The position numbers and the translations under genes were made by a program. The notes under the pieces were generated by a model that saw only the letters and a list, made by a program, of their open reading frames with translations, was not told the DNA's origin and did not search any database. Below are positions 39,681 to 49,900 of a stretch of 64,000 nt of DNA, in pieces. Each line of letters begins with the position of its first letter. Within the stretch, counting starts at the first letter, position 1. The stretch comes from Niastella vici (GTDB lineage: Bacteria > Bacteroidota > Bacteroidia > Chitinophagales > Chitinophagaceae), in contig NZ_LVYD01000044.1 in assembly GCF_002077945.1 (NCBI RefSeq), positions 1-64,000 of the forward strand. Direction: 5' to 3'.

Positions 39681-41264
39681 ATGAAAAAATATAACCATTA
39701 TTTTAAAATAAGCCTGCTGCTAATTGGTATTTCGGCTGCCGGTTGCAAAAAGGATTTCTTCAACCGCCCGCCTGCCGACACGCTGACCCTTGATAATTTT
39801 TACCAGACTACCGAGCAGGTTCAGGCCAGTACCAATGCCCTGTACAATTCACCCTGGTTCGACTGGAACAATAAAGCCTCCTGGAGTATTGCCGAAATGC
39901 TTGGCGGCAATGCCCGCACCTATTCACCCGATGTGGTCAATTTCAGTAATTTTTCCGTAACAGGCGACAACATACAGCTGGCAGCGGCATGGAGTGCCCT
40001 GTATTCAGTGGTGGCCCAGTCAAATGCGGTTATCAACAACCTGCCCTCGCATGTGGCCGCCACCATACCTGCCGCAGTTGTCAACAACGCACTGGGCGAA
40101 GCGCATTTCATGCGGGCCGTGGCTTATTTTTACCTGGTACGTACCTGGGGAAATGTGCCCATCATTACAAACTCGCTCGACAATATCAACAATTACCAGG
40201 TCAATACCAACCCGGTAACGGATATCTATAAGTTTATTTTGAACGATTTGAAGTTTGCGGAAGCCAATTGCACCGCAATGATCAGGAATGGCAGCAAAGC
40301 GCAGGGACATGTATCAAGCGGTTCCGCCTCGGCCTTTCTCGCAAACGTATATTTATACATGCGCGATTATACCAATGCACGCGCCGAAGCGGAAAAGGTC
40401 ATCAATAGTGGTGAGTTTAAACTGTACGGCGTCGACATTCCCGGCAAAACCTACGCCGACCTGTTTAAGACTGCCAATAATAACAACGAAGAATCGGTTG
40501 CCGCCCTGCAATGGCAGGGGGGAAGCTCTTACGGCCACGGAAATTCGCAGCAGGCTTTTTTTGCCTGGACGTCGCAAATAACAGGCACCGGTGATGGCTA
40601 TGGTTCGGTTGCTGCTTCCATCGATCTTACCAGTTCTTATGAAGCCGGCGATCTACGGCGCAAACCGACCATCATGTACCCGGGTGATGTGTATCCCGAA
40701 TTAGACCAGGCTCACGGCGGGTATACCGTACCGTCAAACGCACAGGCGCAGGCCTCTTCGGCATTGTTAAAAAAATATGTGGTGGGCACACCCGCCGACA
40801 ACGGAGGTTTGGGCGCCGCTTTCTCTACCGGCATCAATACTTACCTCATGCGGTATGCTGAAGTGCTGCTCATTGAAGCCGAGGCGGTGCTGGCCGGTAA
40901 TGCCTCCACTACCGATGCGGCTGCAGTTGGCCCGGTCAATAAAGTGAGGCAGCGTGCCGGATTAAGCCCGCTTACCTCCGTTACCCAAAGCAATATTATG
41001 CACGAGCGCAGGATTGAGCTGGCCATGGAATGCGATTACTGGTTCGATCTTGGGCGGCTCGATGGATTTAATGTAACCTCACATCCCAAAGCCATCGCTA
41101 TAATCGACAACCAGGAAAGAGGCATTTACAGTACCACTACCCCGGTAGTGGTGTGGTCGCAGAAATACAACATCAGCGATGCCAATTTTGTGCTGCCTTA
41201 TCCCACCACGGAATCAACGCTTAACCCCAAATTATTACAGGCGCCAGTGCCGTATCATTTTTAA
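39681..41264 (+). CDS. SusD/RagB-family glycan-binding lipoprotein
   Basis: Partner of the frameshifted SusC. The 527-residue product has a lipobox cysteine at residue 22 ('SAAGC'), 'GEAHFMRAVAYFYLVRTWGN' near 138 and the C-terminal 'ERRIELAMECDYWFDLGRLD' motif near 438. Its reading frame is intact, so any loss of SusC has not been followed by decay of SusD. It is followed within 11 bp by the IPT-domain lipoprotein gene. With a GH10 xylanase in the operon, xylan or xylo-oligosaccharide binding is likely (inference). Confidence 0.94.
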   Translation: MKKYNHYFKISLLLIGISAAGCKKDFFNRPPADTLTLDNFYQTTEQVQASTNALYNSPWFDWNNKASWSIAEMLGGNARTYSPDVVNFSNFSVTGDNIQLAAAWSALYSVVAQSNAVINNLPSHVAATIPAAVVNNALGEAHFMRAVAYFYLVRTWGNVPIITNSLDNINNYQVNTNPVTDIYKFILNDLKFAEANCTAMIRNGSKAQGHVSSGSASAFLANVYLYMRDYTNARAEAEKVINSGEFKLYGVDIPGKTYADLFKTANNNNEESVAALQWQGGSSYGHGNSQQAFFAWTSQITGTGDGYGSVAASIDLTSSYEAGDLRRKPTIMYPGDVYPELDQAHGGYTVPSNAQAQASSALLKKYVVGTPADNGGLGAAFSTGINTYLMRYAEVLLIEAEAVLAGNASTTDAAAVGPVNKVRQRAGLSPLTSVTQSNIMHERRIELAMECDYWFDLGRLDGFNVTSHPKAIAIIDNQERGIYSTTTPVVVWSQKYNISDANFVLPYPTTESTLNPKLLQAPVPYHF

Positions 41265-41275
41265 TTGTAAACCCT

Positions 41276-42445
41276 ATGCATATGAATTCAGGATATAAAT
41301 TATTGATGGGCGCTGCGGTAATGTTCGTTTTGCTGATCACAGGCGCCGTGTCCTGTAAGAAAAACAGCGATGCAGCTCCTTCCCTTACCCGCGTTCGTAC
41401 AGTAACCAAATACGATACCGTGTTAGTAACGCACCGGCAAGACCTTGGCACGTCCTACACCTCGAATGACGTGATACCGGTGCCGTTCGATTCTACGGTA
41501 ACCTCGGGCCCGCTGGGTGGCCTGTTTGCCATCATAGGTACTAACCTGCAAACCACCACCAGCGTATCCTTCAACGGGTACCCCGTTTATTTCAATCCAA
41601 CACTGGTTACCAATACATCGATCATTGTCAGAATTCCCGCCGAAACGCCCTGGCAGAACGGCAGCAGTAATAAGCTGGTCGTGACTACGAAATACGGTTC
41701 GGCAACGCTCGATTTTACCGTGCTGCAACCTGCGCCCGCCATTACCGGCCTCAGCCAGTTTGCCGGTAACCCCGGCGATACGGTGACCATCACCGGTACG
41801 GTGTTCGATAACGCCTCGGTAGTAAAATTCGGGGCTGCTGTTGCAAAAATTGTGTCCACAACCTCCACCGCCATTAAAGTGATCGTACCGGCCAATGCGC
41901 GGGGCGTAACAACTGTAACCACGCCTGGGGGCACTTCATCGGGACCTTACGCTTCTTATAACGGGGTGGTGCCACCGATGGCCGTCCCCTTCGGGTTCAA
42001 AAGCCTGCTCTACGAGGATGCTGTTCCTTCAAATGGCTACACCTTTGGGTTTATTGGCTGGAATGCTAATACCCAAAGTACCGAACAGGTCAAACGCGGC
42101 CAATATTCCATCCGGCTCGATTATACCGGTAATTATGCGGGGTATGCCGTCGGCAGCGGGCCCGGCATCGATTTAACCGGCGCTACCTATATTAAGTTTT
42201 CCATTTATGGAGGCTCTACCGGTACGGAAGGAAAAGTAATAAAAGTGGCCCTGAACGATTTCGACCATCGCCAGGTAAGCGTCATCCTGCATGAAAAAAC
42301 ATGGTCTACCTATGTTATTCCTTTGAACCTGTTCCAGGATGCATCGGCGCCGGGCACCCCAACATCACTCAGCTACCTGGGCTTCCAGGAACTGAGCGCC
42401 AATGCGCCGGAAACCATTTTCCTCGATGATCTTGGCGTATATTAA
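41276..42445 (+). CDS. IPT/TIG-domain surface glycan-binding lipoprotein
   Basis: Occupies the SusE/SusF-like position after SusD and is probably a surface glycan-binding protein. The 389-residue product has a type II signal peptide with cysteine at residue 27. Two IPT/TIG beta-sandwiches follow (about 70-155 'GGLFAIIGTNLQTTTSVSFN'; about 157-235 'GDTVTITGTVFDNASVVKFG'). The C-terminal domain (about 240-389) resembles a carbohydrate-binding jelly-roll, with 'YLGFQELSANAPETIFLDDL' at its end. This layout matches the SGBP found beside GH10 xylanases in Bacteroidota xylan loci. The two Met codons at 41276 and 41282 are equivalent starts. Confidence 0.85.
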   Translation: MHMNSGYKLLMGAAVMFVLLITGAVSCKKNSDAAPSLTRVRTVTKYDTVLVTHRQDLGTSYTSNDVIPVPFDSTVTSGPLGGLFAIIGTNLQTTTSVSFNGYPVYFNPTLVTNTSIIVRIPAETPWQNGSSNKLVVTTKYGSATLDFTVLQPAPAITGLSQFAGNPGDTVTITGTVFDNASVVKFGAAVAKIVSTTSTAIKVIVPANARGVTTVTTPGGTSSGPYASYNGVVPPMAVPFGFKSLLYEDAVPSNGYTFGFIGWNANTQSTEQVKRGQYSIRLDYTGNYAGYAVGSGPGIDLTGATYIKFSIYGGSTGTEGKVIKVALNDFDHRQVSVILHEKTWSTYVIPLNLFQDASAPGTPTSLSYLGFQELSANAPETIFLDDLGVY

Positions 42446-42464
42446 TAAAATTAAATCCTCCTAT

Positions 42465-43529
42465 ATGAAAATGTATTTTAAACTAGCCGTGTGCAGTACA
42501 CTCATGCTGGCCTGTTCCAAAAAGGAACAGGCCGGTACTCCGGAACCCGGCGGCACAACACCCGACACCACCGGGCTGTATGCACATGCCGGTTTCCCGG
42601 TTGGCGCCTCCATTAATATAAACCTGTTAAAGAACAATGCGACTTACTCCGCCCTGGTCGCAAAAGAGTTTAATAGCGTAACGCCCGAAAACGTGATGAA
42701 GATGGACGCCATTCAGCCAACGCAGGGCAATTTTACGTTCGGTGAGGCCGACTACCTGGTCAGCTTCGCGAAGCAGCATGGCATGCGGGTACATGGGCAT
42801 GCCCTGGTTTGGTACCAGGCAGTGCCTGGTTGGGTGACCAATTTCACGGGCGATTCCAGCGCCTGGGAAAACATGCTGAAAACGCATATACAAACCGAAG
42901 TCGCGCATTTCAAAGGCAAAGTCGTTTCCTGGGATGTTGTGAACGAAGCGATTGATGAGGACGGCACCCTCCGCAAGAATCTTTGGTTGCAGCACCTGGG
43001 CCCCGATTACATTGCCCGCAGCTTTCAATATGCGCACCAGGCAGATCCTGATGCACTGTTGTTTTACAACGATTACGGCCATGAATATTCGTCGGTAAAA
43101 CGGGCAGCCATTATTACCCTGGTCACGGGGATGAAAAACCGGGGGATCCCGGTTGACGGATTCGGTATGCAAATGCACACCAATACCAGCGTGCCCGATA
43201 ATGCTATTTCCGCTGCCATAACCGCGGTGGCCAATACAGGCCTGAAAGTACATATCTCTGAGTTGGATATTTCACTGAATCCCAACAACGATCAGAATAT
43301 GACCTATACGGCCGCGTTAGCATCAGTGCAATCGCAGAAATACCAGGCCCTGGTAAAGGCGTACAATGCATTGCCGGCTGCCCAAAAGTTTGGTATTACC
43401 ACCTGGGACGTCAGTGACGCTGATTCCTGGATACCGCCCTATTATCACCGCCCCGACTGGCCTCTGCCGTTTGATGCTTCCTATAAACGCAAAGCAGCCT
43501 GGCAGGGAATTGTAAATGGATTGAAATAA
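42465..43529 (+). CDS. GH10 endo-beta-1,4-xylanase lipoprotein
   Basis: Cuts xylan chains at the cell surface. The start chosen is ATG 42465 (MKMYFKL), which gives a lipobox with Cys17 ('LMLAC'); the open frame runs further upstream into the preceding gene without a signal. The 354-residue product is one GH10 TIM barrel with 'FNSVTPENVMKMDAIQP', 'HGHALVWYQAVPGW', the acid/base Glu161 in 'WDVVNEAIDED', the nucleophile Glu266 in 'HISELDIS' and the late 'GITTWDVSDADSWIP'. It has no CBM insert. It starts 19 bp after the IPT gene and is the only catalytic enzyme of this operon in the window. Confidence 0.95.
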   Translation: MKMYFKLAVCSTLMLACSKKEQAGTPEPGGTTPDTTGLYAHAGFPVGASININLLKNNATYSALVAKEFNSVTPENVMKMDAIQPTQGNFTFGEADYLVSFAKQHGMRVHGHALVWYQAVPGWVTNFTGDSSAWENMLKTHIQTEVAHFKGKVVSWDVVNEAIDEDGTLRKNLWLQHLGPDYIARSFQYAHQADPDALLFYNDYGHEYSSVKRAAIITLVTGMKNRGIPVDGFGMQMHTNTSVPDNAISAAITAVANTGLKVHISELDISLNPNNDQNMTYTAALASVQSQKYQALVKAYNALPAAQKFGITTWDVSDADSWIPPYYHRPDWPLPFDASYKRKAAWQGIVNGLK

Positions 43530-43540
43530 ATAGACCGGTT

Positions 43541-44119
43541 ATGAGTAATAATTTAATTATCCCATTGTTTGCCCTGCTGTTTATACACCTGACAGCAAAG
43601 GCGCAAAAGAACCTTGTTACCAATGGCGGTTTTGAAGATGAGCTGTATGGCTGGACGGAATACAGTGCCCGAACAACGCCTTATGTAGTAAAAACAGGGA
43701 AAGCCTGCGCCGTTATCATTTCAGCAGATACCAGTAAATGGACCGGTATGCACCAGGTAGTAGCCCTGCCTAAGAACACGCAGTATGTTTTAATAAGCGC
43801 CTGGATAAAAGCCGATAACATTGTGCAGGGTATGCCAGCCTGGAGTGGAGGCCTGTTTAATATAGAATTCCTGGATAGAAATGAAGCAAAAGTAAACGGT
43901 TCAACAACGCTTATTACCGTTACCGGCGACGAATACTGGAAATTTACAGAAAAGGCTATGCCAGTGCCGCCCGGTGTATCGAAGATCAAGCTCCTGTTTG
44001 CGCTGGGGTATGCCACAGGAACCCTTTTCGTAGACGAGGTAAGCGTAAAAGTGATTACTGTAGAGGACTATCAAAAGCATGTTACTGCAATGAACCGGCC
44101 AACCGGAACCCGTTTTTAG
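43541..44119 (+). CDS. Secreted CBM-like protein (CBM4/9-type jelly-roll) without catalytic domain
   Basis: The 192-residue product has a signal peptide ending TAKAQ near residue 22 and a single beta-jelly-roll: 'NLVTNGGFEDELYGWTEYS', 'ISAWIKADNIVQGMPAWSGG', 'YWKFTEKAMPVPPGVSKIKL' and 'GTLFVDEVSVKV'. This is the pattern of CBM4/9-type and related sugar-binding modules. It has no lipobox, no enzyme domain and no type IX tail. It is last in the xylan operon, 11 bp after GH10, so a role as a free xylan-binding accessory protein is plausible. No substrate-contact residues were assigned. Confidence 0.75.
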   Translation: MSNNLIIPLFALLFIHLTAKAQKNLVTNGGFEDELYGWTEYSARTTPYVVKTGKACAVIISADTSKWTGMHQVVALPKNTQYVLISAWIKADNIVQGMPAWSGGLFNIEFLDRNEAKVNGSTTLITVTGDEYWKFTEKAMPVPPGVSKIKLLFALGYATGTLFVDEVSVKVITVEDYQKHVTAMNRPTGTRF

Positions 44120-44159
44120 ATCACGTACCCTGCTCTGAGGTGTTTAGAAGAAAAAAAGG

Positions 44160-44185
44160 CCTGCAGCGAAAGCTGCGGGTTTTTT
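44160..44185. terminator. Bidirectional terminator between xylan operon and MFS gene
   Basis: Stem CCTGCAGC/GCTGCGGG with a GAAA tetraloop, followed by six T residues on the plus strand and preceded by seven A residues. The hairpin can therefore end transcription from both convergent genes. Confidence 0.88.
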
Positions 44186-44236
44186 CGTTATGTGCCCGTG
44201 CCAGGCGCACAACGAAATATTTGCGCGGCTTTTTCA

Positions 44237-45535
44237 TCACTGTATTTCTTTATCGATATAAGAAGTGTGTTTTGTATCTCTTACAACTGCATATACGGCA
44301 AGGGAGATGAGGATGCATCCTGTAACATACCAGTAAAACAGTGACTCATGGCCGGTTTGCTTGAAGTATAACGCAATATATTCAGCCGTGCCCCCAAAGA
44401 TCGCAACGGTAAGTGCGTAAGGTAAGCCTACCCCCAGGGCCCTTACTTCAGCAGGAAACAGTTCTGCCTTAACAACGGCATTGATGGAAGTATAACCGCT
44501 AATGATGATCAGCGCAGCCAGTATCAGGAAAAACGCACCCCATTCGGTAGTCGTTTTACTGATCGCCGTAAGAATAGGCACGGTATATAAACTGCCCAAT
44601 ATACCGAAGCCCAGCAGGAGCGGTTTGCGGCCTGTTTTATCGCTCAGCATACCGAATAGTGGCTGCATACACGCATAGATGAGCATTAACCAGAAAGTTA
44701 GCTGTGTTGAACGTTCCTTGCTGAGGTGTACTGTATTTACCAGGAATTTCTGCATGTAGGTAGTATAGGTATAAAAAGCCAGTGTTCCACCCATGGTAAG
44801 CCCTACCACGGTGAGCACTGCACGCGGATGTTCCTTTAATAACGTGATAACAGATCCACGTTTTACATCCTTTTTCTCCACCACAATTGTCTCCTGCATA
44901 TGCCGGCGGATGATAAGCGCAAACAATGAAAGCGCCGCACCAATTACAAAAGGGATCCGCCAGCCCCAGTCGTGTAACTGTTCAGCAGTCAGGAAAACCT
45001 TTTGCAGCAACATTTGTACACCCAGCGCAATAAGCTGACCTCCTATAAGGGTAACATACTGAAAGCTGGAATAGAAACCACGTTTTCCCGCCGTAGCAAT
45101 TTCGCTTAGATAGGTGGCGGAAGTACCGTATTCTCCGCCCACGCTAAGACCCTGTAATAACCGGGCCGTAAGCAGGATAATGGGCGACAGAACACCGGCA
45201 GCAGCAAAGGAAGGAGCCAGGGCTATCATCAGACTGCCTGCCGACATCAGCAAAACAGACAGCGTCATAGCTGTTCTACGTCCGGCCCGGTCTGCAATAC
45301 TGCCAAAGAGCCAGCCACCGACAGGCCGCATCAAAAAACCTACCGCAAAGATGGCTGCTGTATCAAGCAGCTGGGCGGTTGAATTACCTTTAGGAAAGAA
45401 TATGGGCGCGAAGTATAAAGCAAAGGCTGCATAGGCGTACCAGTCGTACCATTCAACCAGGTTACCAATGGAACCTGTAAAGATCGCTTTCAGCCGTTTT
45501 GCCGTATCGGGTTGCTCAATATTTGTGGTCTTCAT
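44237..45535 (-). CDS. MFS transporter, metabolite:H+ symporter type (KgtP/ShiA-like)
   Basis: Inner-membrane permease of the MHS subgroup. The 432-residue product has twelve hydrophobic helices, 'GSIGNLVEWYDWYAYAAFAL' at the start of the first helix, the loop motif 'GSIADRAGRRTAMT' and 'LLQGLSVGGEYGTSATYLSE', all typical of alpha-ketoglutarate/dicarboxylate/proline symporters. The exact substrate is not readable; alpha-ketoglutarate permease is the closest match by pattern. It is convergent with the xylan operon and shows no link to glycan use. Confidence 0.88.
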   Translation of the reverse strand: MKTTNIEQPDTAKRLKAIFTGSIGNLVEWYDWYAYAAFALYFAPIFFPKGNSTAQLLDTAAIFAVGFLMRPVGGWLFGSIADRAGRRTAMTLSVLLMSAGSLMIALAPSFAAAGVLSPIILLTARLLQGLSVGGEYGTSATYLSEIATAGKRGFYSSFQYVTLIGGQLIALGVQMLLQKVFLTAEQLHDWGWRIPFVIGAALSLFALIIRRHMQETIVVEKKDVKRGSVITLLKEHPRAVLTVVGLTMGGTLAFYTYTTYMQKFLVNTVHLSKERSTQLTFWLMLIYACMQPLFGMLSDKTGRKPLLLGFGILGSLYTVPILTAISKTTTEWGAFFLILAALIIISGYTSINAVVKAELFPAEVRALGVGLPYALTVAIFGGTAEYIALYFKQTGHESLFYWYVTGCILISLAVYAVVRDTKHTSYIDKEIQ

Positions 45536-45599
45536 ATTTTGTAGAGGACCAAAAGTAGCTTAAATCGCTTTTAATTTAAAACACGGCAAAATGAACTGG

Positions 45600-46124
45600 T
45601 CAATATAAAACAAACACCTTGCTGCATACCCGTTTATTCTCAATGTAAATATTCATTTTCCATTCACCTTTTACCATTTCATACGGTTCATCCAAACTAT
45701 AAGAAGAAGCTGATGGTATATTAGTGGGTCTTTTCGTTTTATATTTAATGCTTTTGAATTTTTCGCCCTTATCATTGGTGATTTTCTCCGGATAGATCCA
45801 TTCAATTTCAACTTCAATGTCAACAGTATCCTTTGCATTTACAATATAAACAACGCCGAAATTAGCTTTTGGTAAAACCTTGATTGAATCCGACTGGTTA
45901 ACGATCTCGAAATCTTCTAACCAACGATGATTTCCTGTTGGGGTATTTTTATCTTTTTCGGTTATTCCTTCTTTTACTTTGGCAAGTCCATGGTCAAGCT
46001 CTTTAAATTCAAGGGAACCGTAAGATCTGGAATTGACAATAGTTTGCGAAAATGTTGACTGGAAGGTGAGTAGTGTTAGCAATGTAACAACAACTTTCAT
46101 ACAAAAGATCAGGCGTAACCGCAT
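45600..46124 (-). CDS. Exported DUF3859-like protein of unknown function
   Basis: The 174-residue product has an N-terminal signal peptide ending STFSQ. A better-formed signal starts at Met9 (46100), which is an equally likely start. The C-terminal part resembles DUF3859: 'VLPKANFGVVYIVNA', 'IEVEIEWIYPEKI' and 'DEPYEMVKGEWKMNIYIENK'. No catalytic residues are evident. It lies 64 bp upstream of the MFS gene on the same strand. Function is unknown. Confidence 0.7.
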   Translation of the reverse strand: MRLRLIFCMKVVVTLLTLLTFQSTFSQTIVNSRSYGSLEFKELDHGLAKVKEGITEKDKNTPTGNHRWLEDFEIVNQSDSIKVLPKANFGVVYIVNAKDTVDIEVEIEWIYPEKITNDKGEKFKSIKYKTKRPTNIPSASSYSLDEPYEMVKGEWKMNIYIENKRVCSKVFVLY

Positions 46125-46373
46125 ATGGCTGTTTTAGGTTAATGGTTCGGTTTAGCACTTTAAAGATATAGACATAATTGTTTTATTTTTTTAAAAATCT
46201 AACCTGTTTTATAAGTGTGTCGTTTTGGCCAATAACCGTGTCGTTTTCAGGAAAATCCGTGCTTTTCCCTGCTGCCAGTTTGAGGCGCGATCCTTGTTTT
46301 TTTTACCATCTCATATCATGGAATTAATTAATTTAGCGCATCAAAAAATAAGGACGTTTAATAAATCAATTGT

Positions 46374-46670
46374 ATGAGCAGCTCAGCAGACAAAGTTTCG
46401 CATAATGTATATTTTGATGGAAAAGTTCAAAGCCTGGGTATCGAAACAGAGAAGGGGCCGGCAACCGTTGGCGTGATGAAAAAGGGAACGTATGTATTTA
46501 ACACCAGTTCGTTGGAGACTATGGTAGTTATTTCAGGCAACATGAGTACAAAGGTGAGCGGTGGCGACTGGCTTACGCACAAGAAGGGTGAACCTTTTGA
46601 AGTAGCCGCACACACGTCATTTGAAGTAATGTGCGCTACAGATGTAGCATATATCTGTTACTATAGCTAG
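46374..46670 (+). CDS. ppnP: Pyrimidine/purine nucleoside phosphorylase PpnP (DUF1255, cupin)
   Basis: Small cupin enzyme that splits nucleosides with phosphate to give base and ribose 1-phosphate. The 98-residue product matches PpnP/YaiE closely in length and in 'NVYFDGKVQSLGIETEKGPA', 'VGVMKKGTYVFNT', 'METMVVISG'-like 'LETMVVISGNMSTKVSGGDW' and 'FEVAAHTSFEV'. It is a single gene with its own terminator and no relation to the glycan genes. Upstream (46125-46373) there is a directly repeated GTGTCGTTTT with a 25-bp period. Confidence 0.9.
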   Translation: MSSSADKVSHNVYFDGKVQSLGIETEKGPATVGVMKKGTYVFNTSSLETMVVISGNMSTKVSGGDWLTHKKGEPFEVAAHTSFEVMCATDVAYICYYS

Positions 46671-46692
46671 AAAAATTATTGTTACTGATACC

Positions 46693-46726
46693 AAGCCTTG
46701 TTAGTCGATTGATTTACAAGGCTTTT
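46693..46726 (+). terminator. Rho-independent terminator after ppnP
   Basis: Stem AAGCCTTG/CAAGGCTT enclosing a 16-base loop, running into a T tract, 22 bp after the ppnP stop. Confidence 0.8.
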
Positions 46727-46921
46727 TTATTGGGTAACCTCCCCAAAGGGTGACACGCCCATTCTCCAGACACCTACAGCGAAACCGTTTTCGTAAATAA
46801 AAAACAATTACTTAATATGTAGGCGCATTAAAAATGCGCAACTTCAGTGCTCGGCACAAAAATGCACACAAATACCTGCTTGTAAGATTTTTAAACCGGT
46901 TACATTGTTATAACTAACTGC

Positions 46922-49900
46922 ATGAGGCCTAAAAAGATCTGGATTGCGCTACAGATGCTGTATTTGCTTGCACTTTCCTGCAAACAGGAACCCAACACTT
47001 TATTTACCGAAGTAGACCCATCCCATTCGCACATCAATTTCACCAACACCATTAAGGAAGATAAAGACTACAACGTTCTTACGTATGAGTATATCTATAA
47101 TGGGGCAGGAGTGGCGGTTGGCGACCTCAACAACGACGGCTTGCCCGAGGTGATGCTTACCGGTAACATGACGCCCAATAAACTCTATTTGAACAAAGGC
47201 AACCTGCAGTTTGAAGATATTACCGGAAAAGCCGGCGTGCCCGGCCGGGCTAAATGGAAAACCGGCGTTGTTATGGCCGATGTAAATGGCGATGGACTGC
47301 TCGACATCTATGTTTGCTACTCAGGCCCCGGTACCGACGAGGAGAGGGCCAATGAATTATACATCAATACCGGTGTACAAAACGGCATTCCGGTTTTTAA
47401 AGAACAGGCCAAACAATACGGACTGGATGCGCCCGGCACCTATACCACCACCGCTTCGTTTTTTGATATGGATAACGACGGCGACCTGGATATGTTTATG
47501 GTAAATCATGCCGACCTGTTCTTTAACCCGTTCTTTAACTCAACCAAACTGCGCAGCACCCGCCACCCTAAATTCGGCAACCGGCTGTACCGGAACGACA
47601 ACGGCGTATTTTCCGATATCAGCGAACTGGCCGGCATCGACGGCAGCGGTTTGAACTTTGGCCTGAGTGTGGCAGTGAGCGATCTCAATGACGACGGCTG
47701 GCCCGACATTTATGTAACCAATGATTACGATGAACGCGACTTCCTGTACCTGAACAACCACAACGGCACATTTCGCGAAGTGCTTACCAAAGCAGCCGGT
47801 CATTTGTCGGAATTTGCCATGGGTTCAGATATAGCTGACTTTAACAATGATTACCTGCCCGATATTATGGTGCTCGATATGTTGCCCGAAGACAACCACC
47901 GCCAGAAATTGTTAAAAGGCCCCGATGCATACGACCGGTACTCCATGCGCGTACAAAACGGCTACCATTATCAGCAAATGCGCAATACCTTACAACTGAA
48001 CAATGGTAACGACACCAACGGTATTCCCATCTTCAGCGAAATAGCGCAAATGGCAGGCGTATCGAATACCGACTGGAGCTGGGCGCCCCTGTTTGCCGAT
48101 TTTGATAACGATGGCTGGAAAGACCTTTTTATCTCCAACGGTATCTTTAAAGATATCAATGACCTCGACTTTGTAAAATTCACTTCAGGCTATTCGCAAA
48201 ATCCCAATGTTGGCAAAATAAACGATAAAGAGGCCATGTGGCAGCTGATACAACAAATGCCATCAACCAAACTCAACAACTACCTGTATAAAAACAACCA
48301 GAACCTGGGGTTCACCAATGTTACAGCCCAATGGGGACTCACCAAAAAAACAGTGAGCAATGGCGCTGCTTATGCCGACCTCGATAACGATGGCGATCTC
48401 GACCTCGTTATAAACTCGTTGAACGATAACGTATCGGTATATAAGAACAACAGCCGCGAAACCAGTGGCGGGCATTATATTAAACTGCGCTTAAAAGGAG
48501 AAGCTAAAAATACTTATGGGGTAGGGGCCAAGGTGTTTGTTGAAACGGAGCATAACCATCAATTCCAGGAACAATATTTAACACGGGGCTTTCAATCGTC
48601 GGTTGACCCGGTAATGCACATTGGTTTGGGCGCCGATAGTATTGTTAAATCGCTACTGATAAAATGGCCGCAGGGTAAAACAACCTTTCTTGGAAATATA
48701 AAGGCCGATACTTTATTGGTGATCGATGAAAATTCAAGGCAGGGCTTCAGCGAACCCGAGATCGAATATCCCGGTCCTTTGTTTCAGGATGTTACCCAAA
48801 CCTGCGGGTTAAATTACATTCATAAACCGTTGGGCTTTGTTGATTTTAAAGTATTTCCCCTGCTTCCCTATCAGTTATCAAAAACGGGCCCCTGTATAGC
48901 TAAAGGGGATGTAAACGGCGACGGCCTTGAGGATGTGTTTATAGGTTCATCAAACGGTTCGGCCAGTGAACTGTATCTGCAAACAAAAGCGGGCACTTTT
49001 ACCATGGCGGCCAGGCAGCCCTGGAACAACAATATAAACATCACCAATACCGATGCCTTGTTCTTTGATGCCGATAATGATAAAGACATGGACCTGTACA
49101 TCGTAAGCGGCGGCACCGAATACAATCCGGGTAACAAAAATTACCAGGGCCGTTTTTTTGAAAATGACGGCCATGGCAATTTTACCTTGCGCGAAGATGC
49201 ACTACCGGCCGAAACAGCCAGCGGTGGCTGTGTTCGCGCATCGGATATCGATCACGACGGACGGCCCGACCTGTTCATCGGAAATAAAATTTCACCGGGC
49301 GCTTTTCCGCAGTCGCCCGAAAGTTTTATTCTTAAGAACAAAAGCGCCAACGCCCAAATCCAGTTTGTAAAAGACGTACAAAAAGACACCACACTGGCGC
49401 ATGCCGGTATGGTTACCGATGCTGCCTGGGTCGACCTTAATAAAGACGGTTGGGATGATCTGGTTGCCGTAGGCGAATTTATGCCCATTACCGTTTTTGA
49501 AAATCACCAGGGCCAACTGGTAAACGAAACAACCGCCTATGGCCTCGCCAATACCGAAGGCTGGTGGTGCCGCCTGCTGACCGGCGATTTTGATAAAGAC
49601 GGGAACACTGACCTGGTTATTGGTAACATGGGTAACAACACCCAATTCAAAGCATCGGCTCAGCAGCCGCTAAGCATTGTGTACAAAGACTTTTTCAGCA
49701 ATGGCAGTATCGATCCGGTCCTCTGCTATTATAATGGCGGTAAACAATGGCCCTATTACTCGCGCGATGAAATGGCTGAACAAATTCCAAGCATCAATAA
49801 AAAATTCCTGCATTACAATGACTATGCCGACGCACAATTGACCGACCTGTTTTCGGAAGACCAGTTGCAGGATGCACACACGGTTAATATCAGAATGCTT

